From the NCBI GenBank assembly GCA_041396705.1, contig JAWKYB010000005.1:62001-126000 (forward strand): a stretch of 64,000 nt of DNA, written 5' to 3'. The notes beneath the pieces were generated by a model, which worked only from the letters and a program-made list of their open reading frames with translations, was not told where the DNA came from and did not search any database. Shown piece after piece: positions 12,582 to 19,762 of the stretch. Both the position numbers and the translations under genes were made by a program. The DNA comes from Alphaproteobacteria bacterium (GTDB lineage Bacteria > Pseudomonadota > Alphaproteobacteria > CALKHQ01). How positions within the stretch are numbered: the stretch's first letter is position 1; each line of letters starts with the position of its first letter.

Positions 12582-14318
12582 ATGGCAGACGACGGACTGG
12601 CGATGGCATTTTCCGCGACGGTGACATCCACGGGGCCGTTCGATGCGGCCGAGGTGGGGCGCGACGTGCTGCGCCTCGAGGCCGAGGCGCTGGCGCTGCT
12701 GGCCGATTCGCTGGGCGCGGCCTTCGTCGCGGCGATCGAGAAGATGAACGCGGTGTCCGGCCGCGTCGTGGTCACCGGCATGGGCAAGTCCGGCCACATC
12801 GCGCGCAAGATCGCGGCCACGCTGGCCTCGACCGGCACGCCGGCGCTGTTCATCCACCCGGCCGAAGCCAGCCACGGCGACCTCGGCATGGTCGGCGTCG
12901 ACGACGTCGTGCTGGCGCTGTCGAATTCCGGCGAGACGCCGGAGCTGAACGACGTCATCGCCTATACCCGGCGCTTCGCCATCCCGCTGATCGCGATCAC
13001 GTCGGGCGCGGCCAGCACGCTGGCCCAGGCGGCCGACGTGCGGCTGGTGCTGCCGGCGGCGCGCGAGGCCGGGGCGCTGGCGCTGGCGCCGACGACCTCG
13101 ACGACGATGATGCTGGCGCTCGGCGACGCGCTGGCGGTCACGCTGCTGGAGCGGCGCGGCTTCACCGCAGACGACTTCCGCGTCTTCCACCCCGGCGGCC
13201 AGCTCGGCCGTCGGCTGCTGCGCGTGCGCGACGTGATGCACACCGGCCCCGAGATGCCGCTGATCGCGCTGGACCCGCCGATGAGCCAGGCGGTGGTCGC
13301 GATGGCGACCAAGCGGTTCGGCTGCATCGGCGTGATCGATGACGACGGGCGGCTGGCCGGCATGATCACCGACGGCGACCTGCGCCGGCACCTCGGCCCC
13401 GGCCTGCTGCAGATGCCGGTTTCCGCCGTGATGACCCGCGCGCCGCTGACGACGGTGCCCGAGGCGCTGGCGGCCGAGATCCTGGCCGTGCTCAACGCCC
13501 GCAAGATCATCGCCATGTTCGTGGTCGCCGACGGCAGGCCGGTATCGCACCAGCACGAGCCCCACATCCTGGCAGCGGGCGTCCCGCCGCTGGCGATCGA
13601 GACCGAGGCCGCGCACGGCGCCGGCGGCAGCCGGGCCGACGGCGAGGCGCATCGCGACCGCGGCAAGCGCATGGCCGCGATGCTCGACCTGGCCGCGATG
13701 CGCCGGCGCGGCGACAGCGGCATCCGCTATTCCCGCTTCGTCCAGGGCCTGCGGCTGCTGCTGCCGGTGATCACCGTGGTGGTCGTCCTGCTGGTCGCGC
13801 TGTGGCCGGAGTTCAACTCGGTCGAGGACGCGATCGCCGTTTCGCAGGCGCCGATCTCGCTGGATGACGCCGAACGGCTGACGATGACCAACCCGCGCTA
13901 CACCAGCCGCGACGAATCCGGCATGCCCTACGTCATCACCGCCGACCTCGCCGAACAGATGGACACCGAGACCATGCGGATGGCGCTGACCAACCCGGCG
14001 GCCGACGTGACCCTGAACGACGGCACCTGGGTGATGCTGCGCGCCGACAGCGGGCACTATTCGGACCAGGACAAGCGCCTCGACCTGTCCGGCGACGTCT
14101 CCCTGTTCCACGATGCCGGCTACGAGTTCCACACTCAGGTCGCGACCATCGACTTCGTCGCCGGCCGGGCCGAGGGCGACCAGCCGGTGGCCGGCTTCGG
14201 GTCGTTCGGCGACATCCAGTCGGAGGGCTTCGTCATCGAGGACCGCGGCGCCGTGATCATCTTCACCGGCCGCGCGCACATGGTGCTGCGCGTCGAAGAG
14301 GAGCTGCCGGTCGAATGA
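12582..14318 (+). CDS. kdsD-lptC: KdsD (arabinose-5-phosphate isomerase)::LptC fusion
   Basis: One uninterrupted 578-codon frame contains two proteins. Residues 1 to about 335 are KdsD, which converts ribulose-5-P to arabinose-5-P for KDO synthesis: an SIS domain and two CBS repeats. Lys69, His98, Glu121, Glu162 and His203 all lie ten residues beyond E. coli KdsD active-site residues Lys59, His88, Glu111, Glu152 and His193. Residues 364-578 are LptC, with one transmembrane helix (about 390-408) and a periplasmic beta domain. The KdsD end, usually a GIxHxHDLLRAGV-like sequence, reads PVSHQHEPHILAAGV and runs into a 30-residue polar linker with no stop in this frame. The last codon overlaps the lptA start (ATGA). 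A frameshift or assembly error remains possible. Confidence 0.85.
   Translation: MADDGLAMAFSATVTSTGPFDAAEVGRDVLRLEAEALALLADSLGAAFVAAIEKMNAVSGRVVVTGMGKSGHIARKIAATLASTGTPALFIHPAEASHGDLGMVGVDDVVLALSNSGETPELNDVIAYTRRFAIPLIAITSGAASTLAQAADVRLVLPAAREAGALALAPTTSTTMMLALGDALAVTLLERRGFTADDFRVFHPGGQLGRRLLRVRDVMHTGPEMPLIALDPPMSQAVVAMATKRFGCIGVIDDDGRLAGMITDGDLRRHLGPGLLQMPVSAVMTRAPLTTVPEALAAEILAVLNARKIIAMFVVADGRPVSHQHEPHILAAGVPPLAIETEAAHGAGGSRADGEAHRDRGKRMAAMLDLAAMRRRGDSGIRYSRFVQGLRLLLPVITVVVVLLVALWPEFNSVEDAIAVSQAPISLDDAERLTMTNPRYTSRDESGMPYVITADLAEQMDTETMRMALTNPAADVTLNDGTWVMLRADSGHYSDQDKRLDLSGDVSLFHDAGYEFHTQVATIDFVAGRAEGDQPVAGFGSFGDIQSEGFVIEDRGAVIIFTGRAHMVLRVEEELPVE
13671..14318 (+). other. lptC: LptC module of the fused frame
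   Basis: Starting at the internal ATG 13671 this part would encode a normal-sized 215-residue LptC, the bitopic protein that links LptB2FG to periplasmic LptA in lipopolysaccharide export. A basic segment (AAMRRRGDSGIRYSRF) precedes the hydrophobic helix LRLLLPVITVVVVLLVALW. The periplasmic part then shows MTNPRYTSRDESGMPYVITAD, the usual LptC opening strand. No convincing Shine-Dalgarno lies just upstream of 13671; the nearest GAGG is more than 20 bases away. Independent internal initiation is therefore possible but unsupported. Confidence 0.7.
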
Positions 14319-15238
14319 GGCCGCGCCACGCCGCCTGCCTGGCGCTTGCCGCCCTGGCCGCCGTTCCGGCCGGCGCCCGGGCCCAGGGCCTCGACTTCGG
14401 CGGCGGCGAAGAGCCGGTCACCATCGATGCCGACGACGGCATCGAGTGGCAGCGCGACCGCTCGGCCTATGTCGCGCGCGGCAATGCCACCGCCACGCGC
14501 GGCGACACCTCGGTCCGCGCCCATGAGCTGATCGCCTACTACACGCCGGAATCGGACGGCACCGACATCTTCCGCATCGATGCGGTCGGCGACGTGCTGA
14601 TCCTGGGACCGGACCAGCGCGTGGTCGGCGACAAGGCGGTCTACGACGTCGCCAACGGCATCGTCGTGGTCACCGGCGACGCCCTGAGCCTGAGCACGCC
14701 CAACGAGGTCCTGACCGCCAGCGAAAGCCTGGAATACTGGGCCGCCCAGCGCATGGCGGTGGCGCGCGGCGACGCCGTCGCCTGCACCGGCAGCGAGCGG
14801 CTGGCCGCCGACATCCTGACCGCCTATTGCGTCGCCGAGGGCCGTGGCGGCGGCACCGGCTCCGGCGCCGGGGATGCGGCCGGCGACGGCGCCGCGGCCG
14901 GAGACGGCGCCGCAGCCGGCGGCTCCGACGCCGCGCTGCAGAGCCAGCAGCTCGACCGGGTCGAGGCCTATGGCTCGGTGCTGATCCTGACCGCGACCGA
15001 CCGGGCCGAGTCCGACACCGCGATCTACTACGCCCAGGACGAGGTCGCGTTCCTCAACGGCAACGTCCGCATCGCCCAGGGCAGCAACCAGCTGCAAGGC
15101 ACCGCGGCCGAATATGATCTGGTCACGCGCATCTTCAAGGTCGAGAATGCGCGGATGTATTTCGTGCAACAGGAAGAGCAGCCGGCGGGCGCGAGCCCCT
15201 GCCAGGTGCCACCCTTCGCAGGCGGAACGCGCCAATGA
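14315..15238 (+). CDS. lptA: LPS transport periplasmic protein LptA, enlarged
   Basis: This 307-residue periplasmic OstA/LptA-type protein bridges LptC and the outer-membrane LptD. A signal peptide (MRPRHAACLALAALAAVPAG, cleavage near ARAQ) starts it. The first OstA-like module runs about residues 30-170 (DDGIEWQRDRSAYVARGNA). A Gly/Ala/Asp-rich stretch with repeated GDGAAA follows (about 178-208). A second module, QQLDRVEAYGSVLI to YDLVTRIFKVENARMYF, closes the protein. E. coli LptA is 185 residues, so this looks like a two-module version with a flexible linker. It overlaps lptC and lptB by ATGA junctions on either side. Confidence 0.88.
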   Translation: MRPRHAACLALAALAAVPAGARAQGLDFGGGEEPVTIDADDGIEWQRDRSAYVARGNATATRGDTSVRAHELIAYYTPESDGTDIFRIDAVGDVLILGPDQRVVGDKAVYDVANGIVVVTGDALSLSTPNEVLTASESLEYWAAQRMAVARGDAVACTGSERLAADILTAYCVAEGRGGGTGSGAGDAAGDGAAAGDGAAAGGSDAALQSQQLDRVEAYGSVLILTATDRAESDTAIYYAQDEVAFLNGNVRIAQGSNQLQGTAAEYDLVTRIFKVENARMYFVQQEEQPAGASPCQVPPFAGGTRQ

Positions 15239-16011
15239 GCGACAAGGACCCGACGCCCGGCCACGACAGGCCGCGGCTGGTGACGGAGAACGAGGGGCTG
15301 GCCGCGCGCAACGTCGGCAAGCGCTATCGCAAGCGCCCGGTGCTGCGCGACGTCAGCCTGAAGGTGCAGCGCGGCGAGTCCGTCGGCCTGCTCGGACCGA
15401 ACGGCGCCGGCAAGACCACGCTGTTCTATATCGTGACCGGCCTGATCAGCGCCGACTACGGCACCATTTCGCTCGACGGGCGCGACATCACCGACCTGCC
15501 GATGTATCGCCGCGCCCGGCTCGGCATCGGCTACCTGCCCCAGGAGCCGTCGATCTTCCGCGGGCTCAGCGTGGAGAACAACATCCGGGCGGTGCTGCAG
15601 GCGGTCGACCCGGACCGCGACCGGCGCGAGGCCGCGCTGGACGACCTCCTCGCCGAGTTCTCGATCACCCACCTGCGGCGCACGCCGGCGATCGCGCTGT
15701 CCGGCGGCGAGCGCCGCCGGGTCGAGATCGCCCGCGCGCTGGCCTCGCAACCGGCGTTCATGCTGTTCGACGAGCCGCTGGCCGGCATCGACCCGATTGC
15801 CGTCAACGATATCCGCGACCTGATCCTGCACCTGAAAACGCGCGGAATCGGCGTCCTCATCACCGATCATAACGTTCGGGAAACCTTAGGGACGGTAGAC
15901 AGGGCCTATATCTTGCATGACGGGGCGGTCCTGATGGAAGGCAAACCGAGGGAAATCGTTGCGCACGAGGACGTCCGTCGAGTCTATCTCGGTGAGCGGT
16001 TCAGCCTCTAG
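15235..16011 (+). CDS. lptB: LPS export ABC transporter ATP-binding protein
   Basis: This 258-residue cytosolic ATPase powers lipopolysaccharide extraction by LptFG. Walker A is GPNGAGKT (residues 54-61), the Q-loop is YLPQEPSIF (100-108), the signature is LSGGERRRVEIARAL (155-169), Walker B is FMLFDEPLAGIDP (175-187), and the switch His is in LITDHNVRETL. The C-terminal VRRVYLGERFSL is diagnostic of LptB. The start overlaps the lptA stop. lptF and lptG are not in the window. An extra N-terminal stretch of about 15 residues precedes the usual start. Confidence 0.97.
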   Translation: MSDKDPTPGHDRPRLVTENEGLAARNVGKRYRKRPVLRDVSLKVQRGESVGLLGPNGAGKTTLFYIVTGLISADYGTISLDGRDITDLPMYRRARLGIGYLPQEPSIFRGLSVENNIRAVLQAVDPDRDRREAALDDLLAEFSITHLRRTPAIALSGGERRRVEIARALASQPAFMLFDEPLAGIDPIAVNDIRDLILHLKTRGIGVLITDHNVRETLGTVDRAYILHDGAVLMEGKPREIVAHEDVRRVYLGERFSL

Positions 16012-16056
16012 CGGGCGGTCAATGCAGTTTCGATCGACATCCGACGTCGGTGCGCC

Positions 16057-17556
16057 ATGGCACTAGGGCAGCGCCTCGACCTGCGTCAAAGCCAGTCGCT
16101 GGTGATGACGCCGCAACTGCAGCAGGCCATCAAGCTGCTGCAGCTGTCGAATCTCGAGCTCGGCGCCTATGTCGAGGCCGAACTGGAGCGCAATCCGCTG
16201 TTGGAGCGCGAGGACGACCTCGCCGCGCGCGAACCGGACGCGCAGCCGCGGGCGTCGAGCGCGGCCGACACCATGGCCGCAGCCGGCGAATCCATCATTT
16301 CCAGCCGGGAGGCCCCGCTCGATACCGACTTCGGCTCGGTGTGGGGCGAGGACGGCGGCTCGGATTCCGCGGTTGGCGGCGGCGACGGCCTCTATGCGGC
16401 CTGGGGCTTCGGCGCCGGCCGCAGCGGCTCGTTCGACGACGACGGCTTCACCCCCGACCAGAACCTGGCGCGTGCGCCGTCGCTGCGCGATCACCTGACC
16501 GAGCAGCTGACCGTGGACGTCGCCGACCGCATGATGCGGGCGGTCGGCGCCCACCTGATCGACAGCCTGGACGATTCCGGCTGGCTGACCACGCCGCTGG
16601 AGACGATCGCGGAACGCCTGGGGTGCGAGCGCGCGACGGTCGAAGCGACGCTGGCGCGGCTGCAGCAGTTCGACCCGCCCGGCATCTTCGCCCGCACGCT
16701 GGCCGAATGCCTGGAGCTGCAGCTGCGCGAGCGCAACCGCTTCGATCCGGCGATGGCCGCGCTGCTGGCCAATCTCGACCTGCTCGCTGCGCGCAACTCG
16801 AAGGCGCTGATGCGGATCTGCGGCGTTGACGCCGAGGACCTGGCCGAGATGGTGGCCGAGATCCGCCAGCTCAACCCCAAGCCGGCGCTGGCCTTCGGCG
16901 ACGACGCGGTGCAGGCGGTCATTCCCGACGTGCTGATGCGGCCGGCCGCAGACGGCGGCTGGCACGTCGAGGTCAATGCCGAGACGCTGCCCCGCGTGCT
17001 GGTCAACGCCACCTACTATGCCCGCATCCGCAAGAACGCGCGCGGCTCGGCCGACCGCGAGTTCCTGACCGACCAGCTCAATTCCGCCAACTGGCTGGTC
17101 AAGGCCCTGCACCAGCGCGCGACCACGATCCTGAAGGTGGCCAGCGAGATCGTGGCCCAGCAGGATGGGTTCTTCCGCTACGGCGTCTCCCATCTGAAAC
17201 CGCTGATCCTGCGCGACATCGCCGACGCGATCGGCATGCACGAGAGCACCGTCAGCCGGGTCACCACCAACAAGTTCATCGCCACGCCGCGCGGCCTGTT
17301 CGAGCTGAAATACTTCTTCACCGCGGCGATCCAGGGCAGCGACGGCGACAGCGTCTCGGCCGAGGCGGTGCGGCATCGCATCCGCGGCCTGGTCGACGGC
17401 GAGACCGCGGCGACGGTGCTGTCGGACGACCAGATCGTGGCCGCCCTGCGCAACGACGGTGTGATGATTGCCAGGCGCACCGTTGCGAAATATCGTGACG
17501 CCATGCGCATCCCCTCTTCGGTGCAGCGCCGGCGCTCGCTGGCAGCAGGTCTGTGA
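16057..17556 (+). CDS. rpoN: RNA polymerase sigma-54 factor
   Basis: This 499-residue sigma-54 directs polymerase to -24/-12 promoters and needs AAA+ activators. The Gln-rich region I (RQSQSLVMTPQLQQAIKLLQ) lies at the N-terminus. An acidic/Gly region II follows (about residues 50-135). The core-binding and helix-turn-helix parts include MHESTVSRVTTNKFIATPRG. The invariant RpoN box ARRTVAKYRD is at about 472-481. The gene starts 45 bp after lptB. The order lptA-lptB-rpoN-hpf-ptsN matches the conserved proteobacterial rpoN locus. A perfect 14-bp palindrome (17557-17570) immediately follows the stop. Confidence 0.97.
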   Translation: MALGQRLDLRQSQSLVMTPQLQQAIKLLQLSNLELGAYVEAELERNPLLEREDDLAAREPDAQPRASSAADTMAAAGESIISSREAPLDTDFGSVWGEDGGSDSAVGGGDGLYAAWGFGAGRSGSFDDDGFTPDQNLARAPSLRDHLTEQLTVDVADRMMRAVGAHLIDSLDDSGWLTTPLETIAERLGCERATVEATLARLQQFDPPGIFARTLAECLELQLRERNRFDPAMAALLANLDLLAARNSKALMRICGVDAEDLAEMVAEIRQLNPKPALAFGDDAVQAVIPDVLMRPAADGGWHVEVNAETLPRVLVNATYYARIRKNARGSADREFLTDQLNSANWLVKALHQRATTILKVASEIVAQQDGFFRYGVSHLKPLILRDIADAIGMHESTVSRVTTNKFIATPRGLFELKYFFTAAIQGSDGDSVSAEAVRHRIRGLVDGETAATVLSDDQIVAALRNDGVMIARRTVAKYRDAMRIPSSVQRRRSLAAGL

Positions 17557-17772
17557 CCGGCCGCGGCCGGCGCCCTGCCGATGAACCGGTCGCCATCGGC
17601 GTGCGACCAAGGCGATATGGCAAGGCGTTGACTCCGTACCGGCCCGATCCTATGGTCCGCGCCTCTTTCGTTGGGGGGCGCGATCGGTGAGGACTTACGG
17701 CCCCGGCACCGATCGCCGCCGGCACAGCGCGGCGGCCGAAGCGATACCAGCGAAGCGGAGTGCTTGCGCCCT

Positions 17773-18357
17773 ATGCGAATAGACATCTCCGGACACCAGA
17801 TCGACGTCGGCGAGGCGTTGAGCGGGCATATCCGTGCGCGGATCGAGACCGAGGTGGCCAAGTATTTCGACCAGGCGATCGAGAGCAGCGTCGTTGTCTC
17901 GCGCCGCGGCCACGAGTTCCATGTCGATGCGGCGGTCCACGCCAGCGCCGGCATCACCATGCGCGCGGCCGGCGCGGCCGAGGAGGCCTATGCCGCCGCC
18001 GACCAGGCGGTCGACCGGATCGCCAAGCGCCTGCGCCGCTACAAGCGCCGGCTGAAGGACCACCACAAGGCCGCGGAAGCCAACAGCCACAGGGTCGCGC
18101 AATACTACATCGTCGCGGCCGAGACCGAGGCGGATGCCGACGCGGATGCGGAGGAGCCCGCCGGCCACCACCCGGTGATCATCGCCGAGGAGCCGGCCAA
18201 GATCATGACCATGACGCCGAGCGCCGCAGTCATGGCCCTGGACCTTTCGGAGAAGCCGGCGCTCGTTTTCTTCAATGCCGCCAACGGCACGCTCAACGTG
18301 GTCTACCGGCGCAGCGACGGCAATGTCGGCTGGATCGACCCGCACAGCGCGGCGTGA
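17773..18357 (+). CDS. hpf: Ribosome hibernation promoting factor, long form
   Basis: This 194-residue protein has the N-terminal ribosome-binding HPF/YfiA domain (MRIDISGHQIDVGEALSGHI, and KRLRRYKRRLKDHH near residue 100). An acidic linker rich in Ala, Asp and Glu (TEADADADAEEPAG) follows, then a C-terminal dimerisation domain (ALVFFNAANGTLNVVYRRSDGNVGWIDP). Long HPF alone forms 100S ribosome dimers in stationary phase. ATG 17773 matches the family start. The gene sits between rpoN and ptsN as in other proteobacteria, often under nutrient or stringent control. Nothing of that control is readable here. Confidence 0.94.
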   Translation: MRIDISGHQIDVGEALSGHIRARIETEVAKYFDQAIESSVVVSRRGHEFHVDAAVHASAGITMRAAGAAEEAYAAADQAVDRIAKRLRRYKRRLKDHHKAAEANSHRVAQYYIVAAETEADADADAEEPAGHHPVIIAEEPAKIMTMTPSAAVMALDLSEKPALVFFNAANGTLNVVYRRSDGNVGWIDPHSAA

Positions 18358-18394
18358 GCGCATTCGACCTACGGGCAACGGATCGGCAAGCACC

Positions 18395-18862
18395 ATGGAA
18401 TCCCAGGACCTGCTGCACAAGCAGGGTGTGATCCTCGACCTCCAGGCGATGAGCAAGAAGCAGGTGTTCGAGCATCTGGCCGACCGCGCCGCGGAGATGA
18501 CCGGCCTGCATCAGCGCGTGCTGTTCGACATGCTGCTTGAGCGCGAGCGCCTCGGCTCGACCGGCGTCGGCGAAGGCGTCGCCATCCCGCACGCCCGGCC
18601 TGACGGCATCACGCAGATCTACGGCCTGTTCGCCAGGCTGGCGAAACCGATCCCGTTCGACGCACCGGACGACGAGCCGGTCGACCTCGTTTTCCTGCTG
18701 TTGGCGCCGGCCAGCGAGGGCGGCGACCATCTGCGCGCCTTGGCGCGCGTGGCGCGGATGCTGCGGGACAAGACCATCCGCGGCCAGTTGCGTCAGGCCA
18801 CCCTGCCGCAGCAGGTGGTCGACATCGTGGCCAACGTCCAGCACCGGGCGGCCGGGGAGTAG
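18395..18862 (+). CDS. ptsN: PTS IIA-like nitrogen regulatory protein
   Basis: This 155-residue EIIA-Ntr belongs to the nitrogen phosphotransferase system that senses nitrogen and potassium status. The phosphorylatable His is His66 in the motif GVAIPHARPDGI. The preceding LLERERLGSTGVGEG and the later VDLVFLLLAPASEGGDHLRALARVAR are strongly conserved. The last four genes of the block (lptB, rpoN, hpf, ptsN) are co-directional with short gaps, consistent with a shared transcript. rapZ and npr do not follow here; the next gene is on the other strand. Confidence 0.96.
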   Translation: MESQDLLHKQGVILDLQAMSKKQVFEHLADRAAEMTGLHQRVLFDMLLERERLGSTGVGEGVAIPHARPDGITQIYGLFARLAKPIPFDAPDDEPVDLVFLLLAPASEGGDHLRALARVARMLRDKTIRGQLRQATLPQQVVDIVANVQHRAAGE

Positions 18863-18865
18863 CGC

Positions 18866-18884
18866 GGCCGCCGCTGCGGCGGCC
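18866..18884. terminator. GC-rich hairpin between convergent ptsN and DUF1150
   Basis: GGCCGCCGC (18866-18874) and GCGGCGGCC (18876-18884) are exact complements separated by one T, so at least seven pairs with a small loop can form. It sits exactly between two convergent genes and could end transcription from both sides. There is no T-run. Confidence 0.4.
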
Positions 18885-19100
18885 TCAGTGGGCGGCAACC
18901 GGCTCCAGGTCGTTCCGCTTGATCGTCGCCTCGGCCAGGGCGTAGCTCGGCACCACCGCCAGCGCCGACCCGTCGGCACCGTGGATCGCATAGGCGCGGC
19001 CGTTCGGCGTTTCCACCGGCTTGATATAGGCGACGTCGTCCGTGCCCAGGCGCAGGAAATCCGCCGGGCTCAGCAGGCGCAGGGGCTGTTCAACACGCAT
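18885..19100 (-). CDS. DUF1150 family protein
   Basis: This 71-residue protein matches the small alphaproteobacterial DUF1150 family, which often lies next to Hsp20 genes. It reads FLRLGTDDVAYIKPVE, then GRAYAIHGADGSALAV, then SYALAEATIKRNDLEPV. There is no signal peptide, membrane helix or known catalytic residue, and its function is unknown. The start ATG at 19100 is preceded by a strong AAGGAGGA Shine-Dalgarno. Its position 59 bp downstream of the Hsp20 gene on the same strand suggests joint expression and perhaps a shared stress role, as the family context elsewhere suggests. Confidence 0.88.
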   Translation of the reverse strand: MRVEQPLRLLSPADFLRLGTDDVAYIKPVETPNGRAYAIHGADGSALAVVPSYALAEATIKRNDLEPVAAH

Positions 19101-19159
19101 CCGGGTCCTCCTTGAACTCGGGTTCGGTGATCGACTGCACCACGCGAATGTGGCGCATT

Positions 19160-19603
19160 CTAGTCATCACCCGTTTGTGACGCGGTCTGTTCCAGGTCGC
19201 GGATCGTCACCGACTTGACCTGTTCGACGGCCGCAGGCTCCTGCAGGTCGATGTGCAGGAGGCCATGCCGCATGGAGGCATCGACCACCTCGAGGCCATC
19301 CGCGAGCAGGAAGTTCCGCCGGAACTGCCTGGACGCGATCCCGCGGTGCAGGAAAACGCGGCCTTCGTCGCCTTCGCCATGGGCGCCGGCGACGACCAGC
19401 TGGTTGCCTTCCACGCGGACCGACAGATCGGACGCCGTGAAGCCCGCCACCGCCAGCGAGATGCGCAGGCGGTCAGGACCGAGGCGCTCGATGTTGTACG
19501 GCGGATAGCCGTCCGAAGCCGACTTGGACATGCGATCGAGCGACTGCTCGATCTGGTCGAAACCCAGCAGCAGCGGGCTGTTGAACAGCGATACACGCGT
19601 CAC
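19160..19603 (-). CDS. Hsp20 family small heat shock protein
   Basis: This 147-residue ATP-independent holdase resembles IbpA. N-terminal TRVSLFNSPLLLGFDQIEQ and YPPYNIERLGPDRLRISLAVAGF are class A bacterial sHSP features. The alpha-crystallin domain spans about residues 35-125. The usual final motif (AxLxNGxLxI) appears as ASMRHGLLHIDLQEP. I chose GTG at 19603 over GTG at 19609, because GGAGG lies five bases before 19603 while it would overlap the 19609 codon. A small hairpin (19607-19624) could mask that ribosome site. DUF1150 follows on the same strand. Confidence 0.92.
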   Translation of the reverse strand: MTRVSLFNSPLLLGFDQIEQSLDRMSKSASDGYPPYNIERLGPDRLRISLAVAGFTASDLSVRVEGNQLVVAGAHGEGDEGRVFLHRGIASRQFRRNFLLADGLEVVDASMRHGLLHIDLQEPAAVEQVKSVTIRDLEQTASQTGDD

Positions 19604-19606
19604 CGG

Positions 19607-19624
19607 CACCTCCCATCCGAAGCG
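19607..19624 (-). promoter_or_regulatory. Possible Shine-Dalgarno-masking hairpin of the Hsp20 mRNA
   Basis: In the mRNA, CGCUUC (complement of 19619-19624) can pair with GAGGUG (complement of 19607-19612) across a six-base loop, burying most of the GGAGG ribosome site. Two of the six pairs are G-U, so the stem is weak and could melt with heat. This recalls ROSE-type thermometers of alphaproteobacterial small heat shock genes, but the canonical UYGCU motif is not exact. Confidence 0.3.
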
Positions 19625-19762
19625 TCACCGTGCGCAGGACCCGCCGATGCGGCATCCACGCGACCGGCACGCGGGCATGGCCATACCGGTCAGCATCTCA
19701 GATGGGTGTCAACGGCTGCTGAATCAAGCCGCGCGGCCGGCCGCCGGGGCCCGAGGCAGGCC

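Noticed and set aside
13541..13601. A simple frameshift explanation for the missing KdsD stop
   Set aside because: Neither alternative frame gives a better KdsD ending or a nearby stop, and the in-frame reading keeps the ILxAGV ending, so a fusion fits better, though an error is not excluded.
12141..14279. A 712-codon minus-strand frame opposite kdsD and lptC
   Set aside because: Low-complexity His/Arg/Asp-rich shadow of the sense genes; no motif.
17557..17570. Perfect 14-bp palindrome CCGGCCGCGGCCGG after rpoN as a terminator
   Set aside because: It is self-complementary with no loop and has no T-run; such GC palindromes are common by chance at this base composition.
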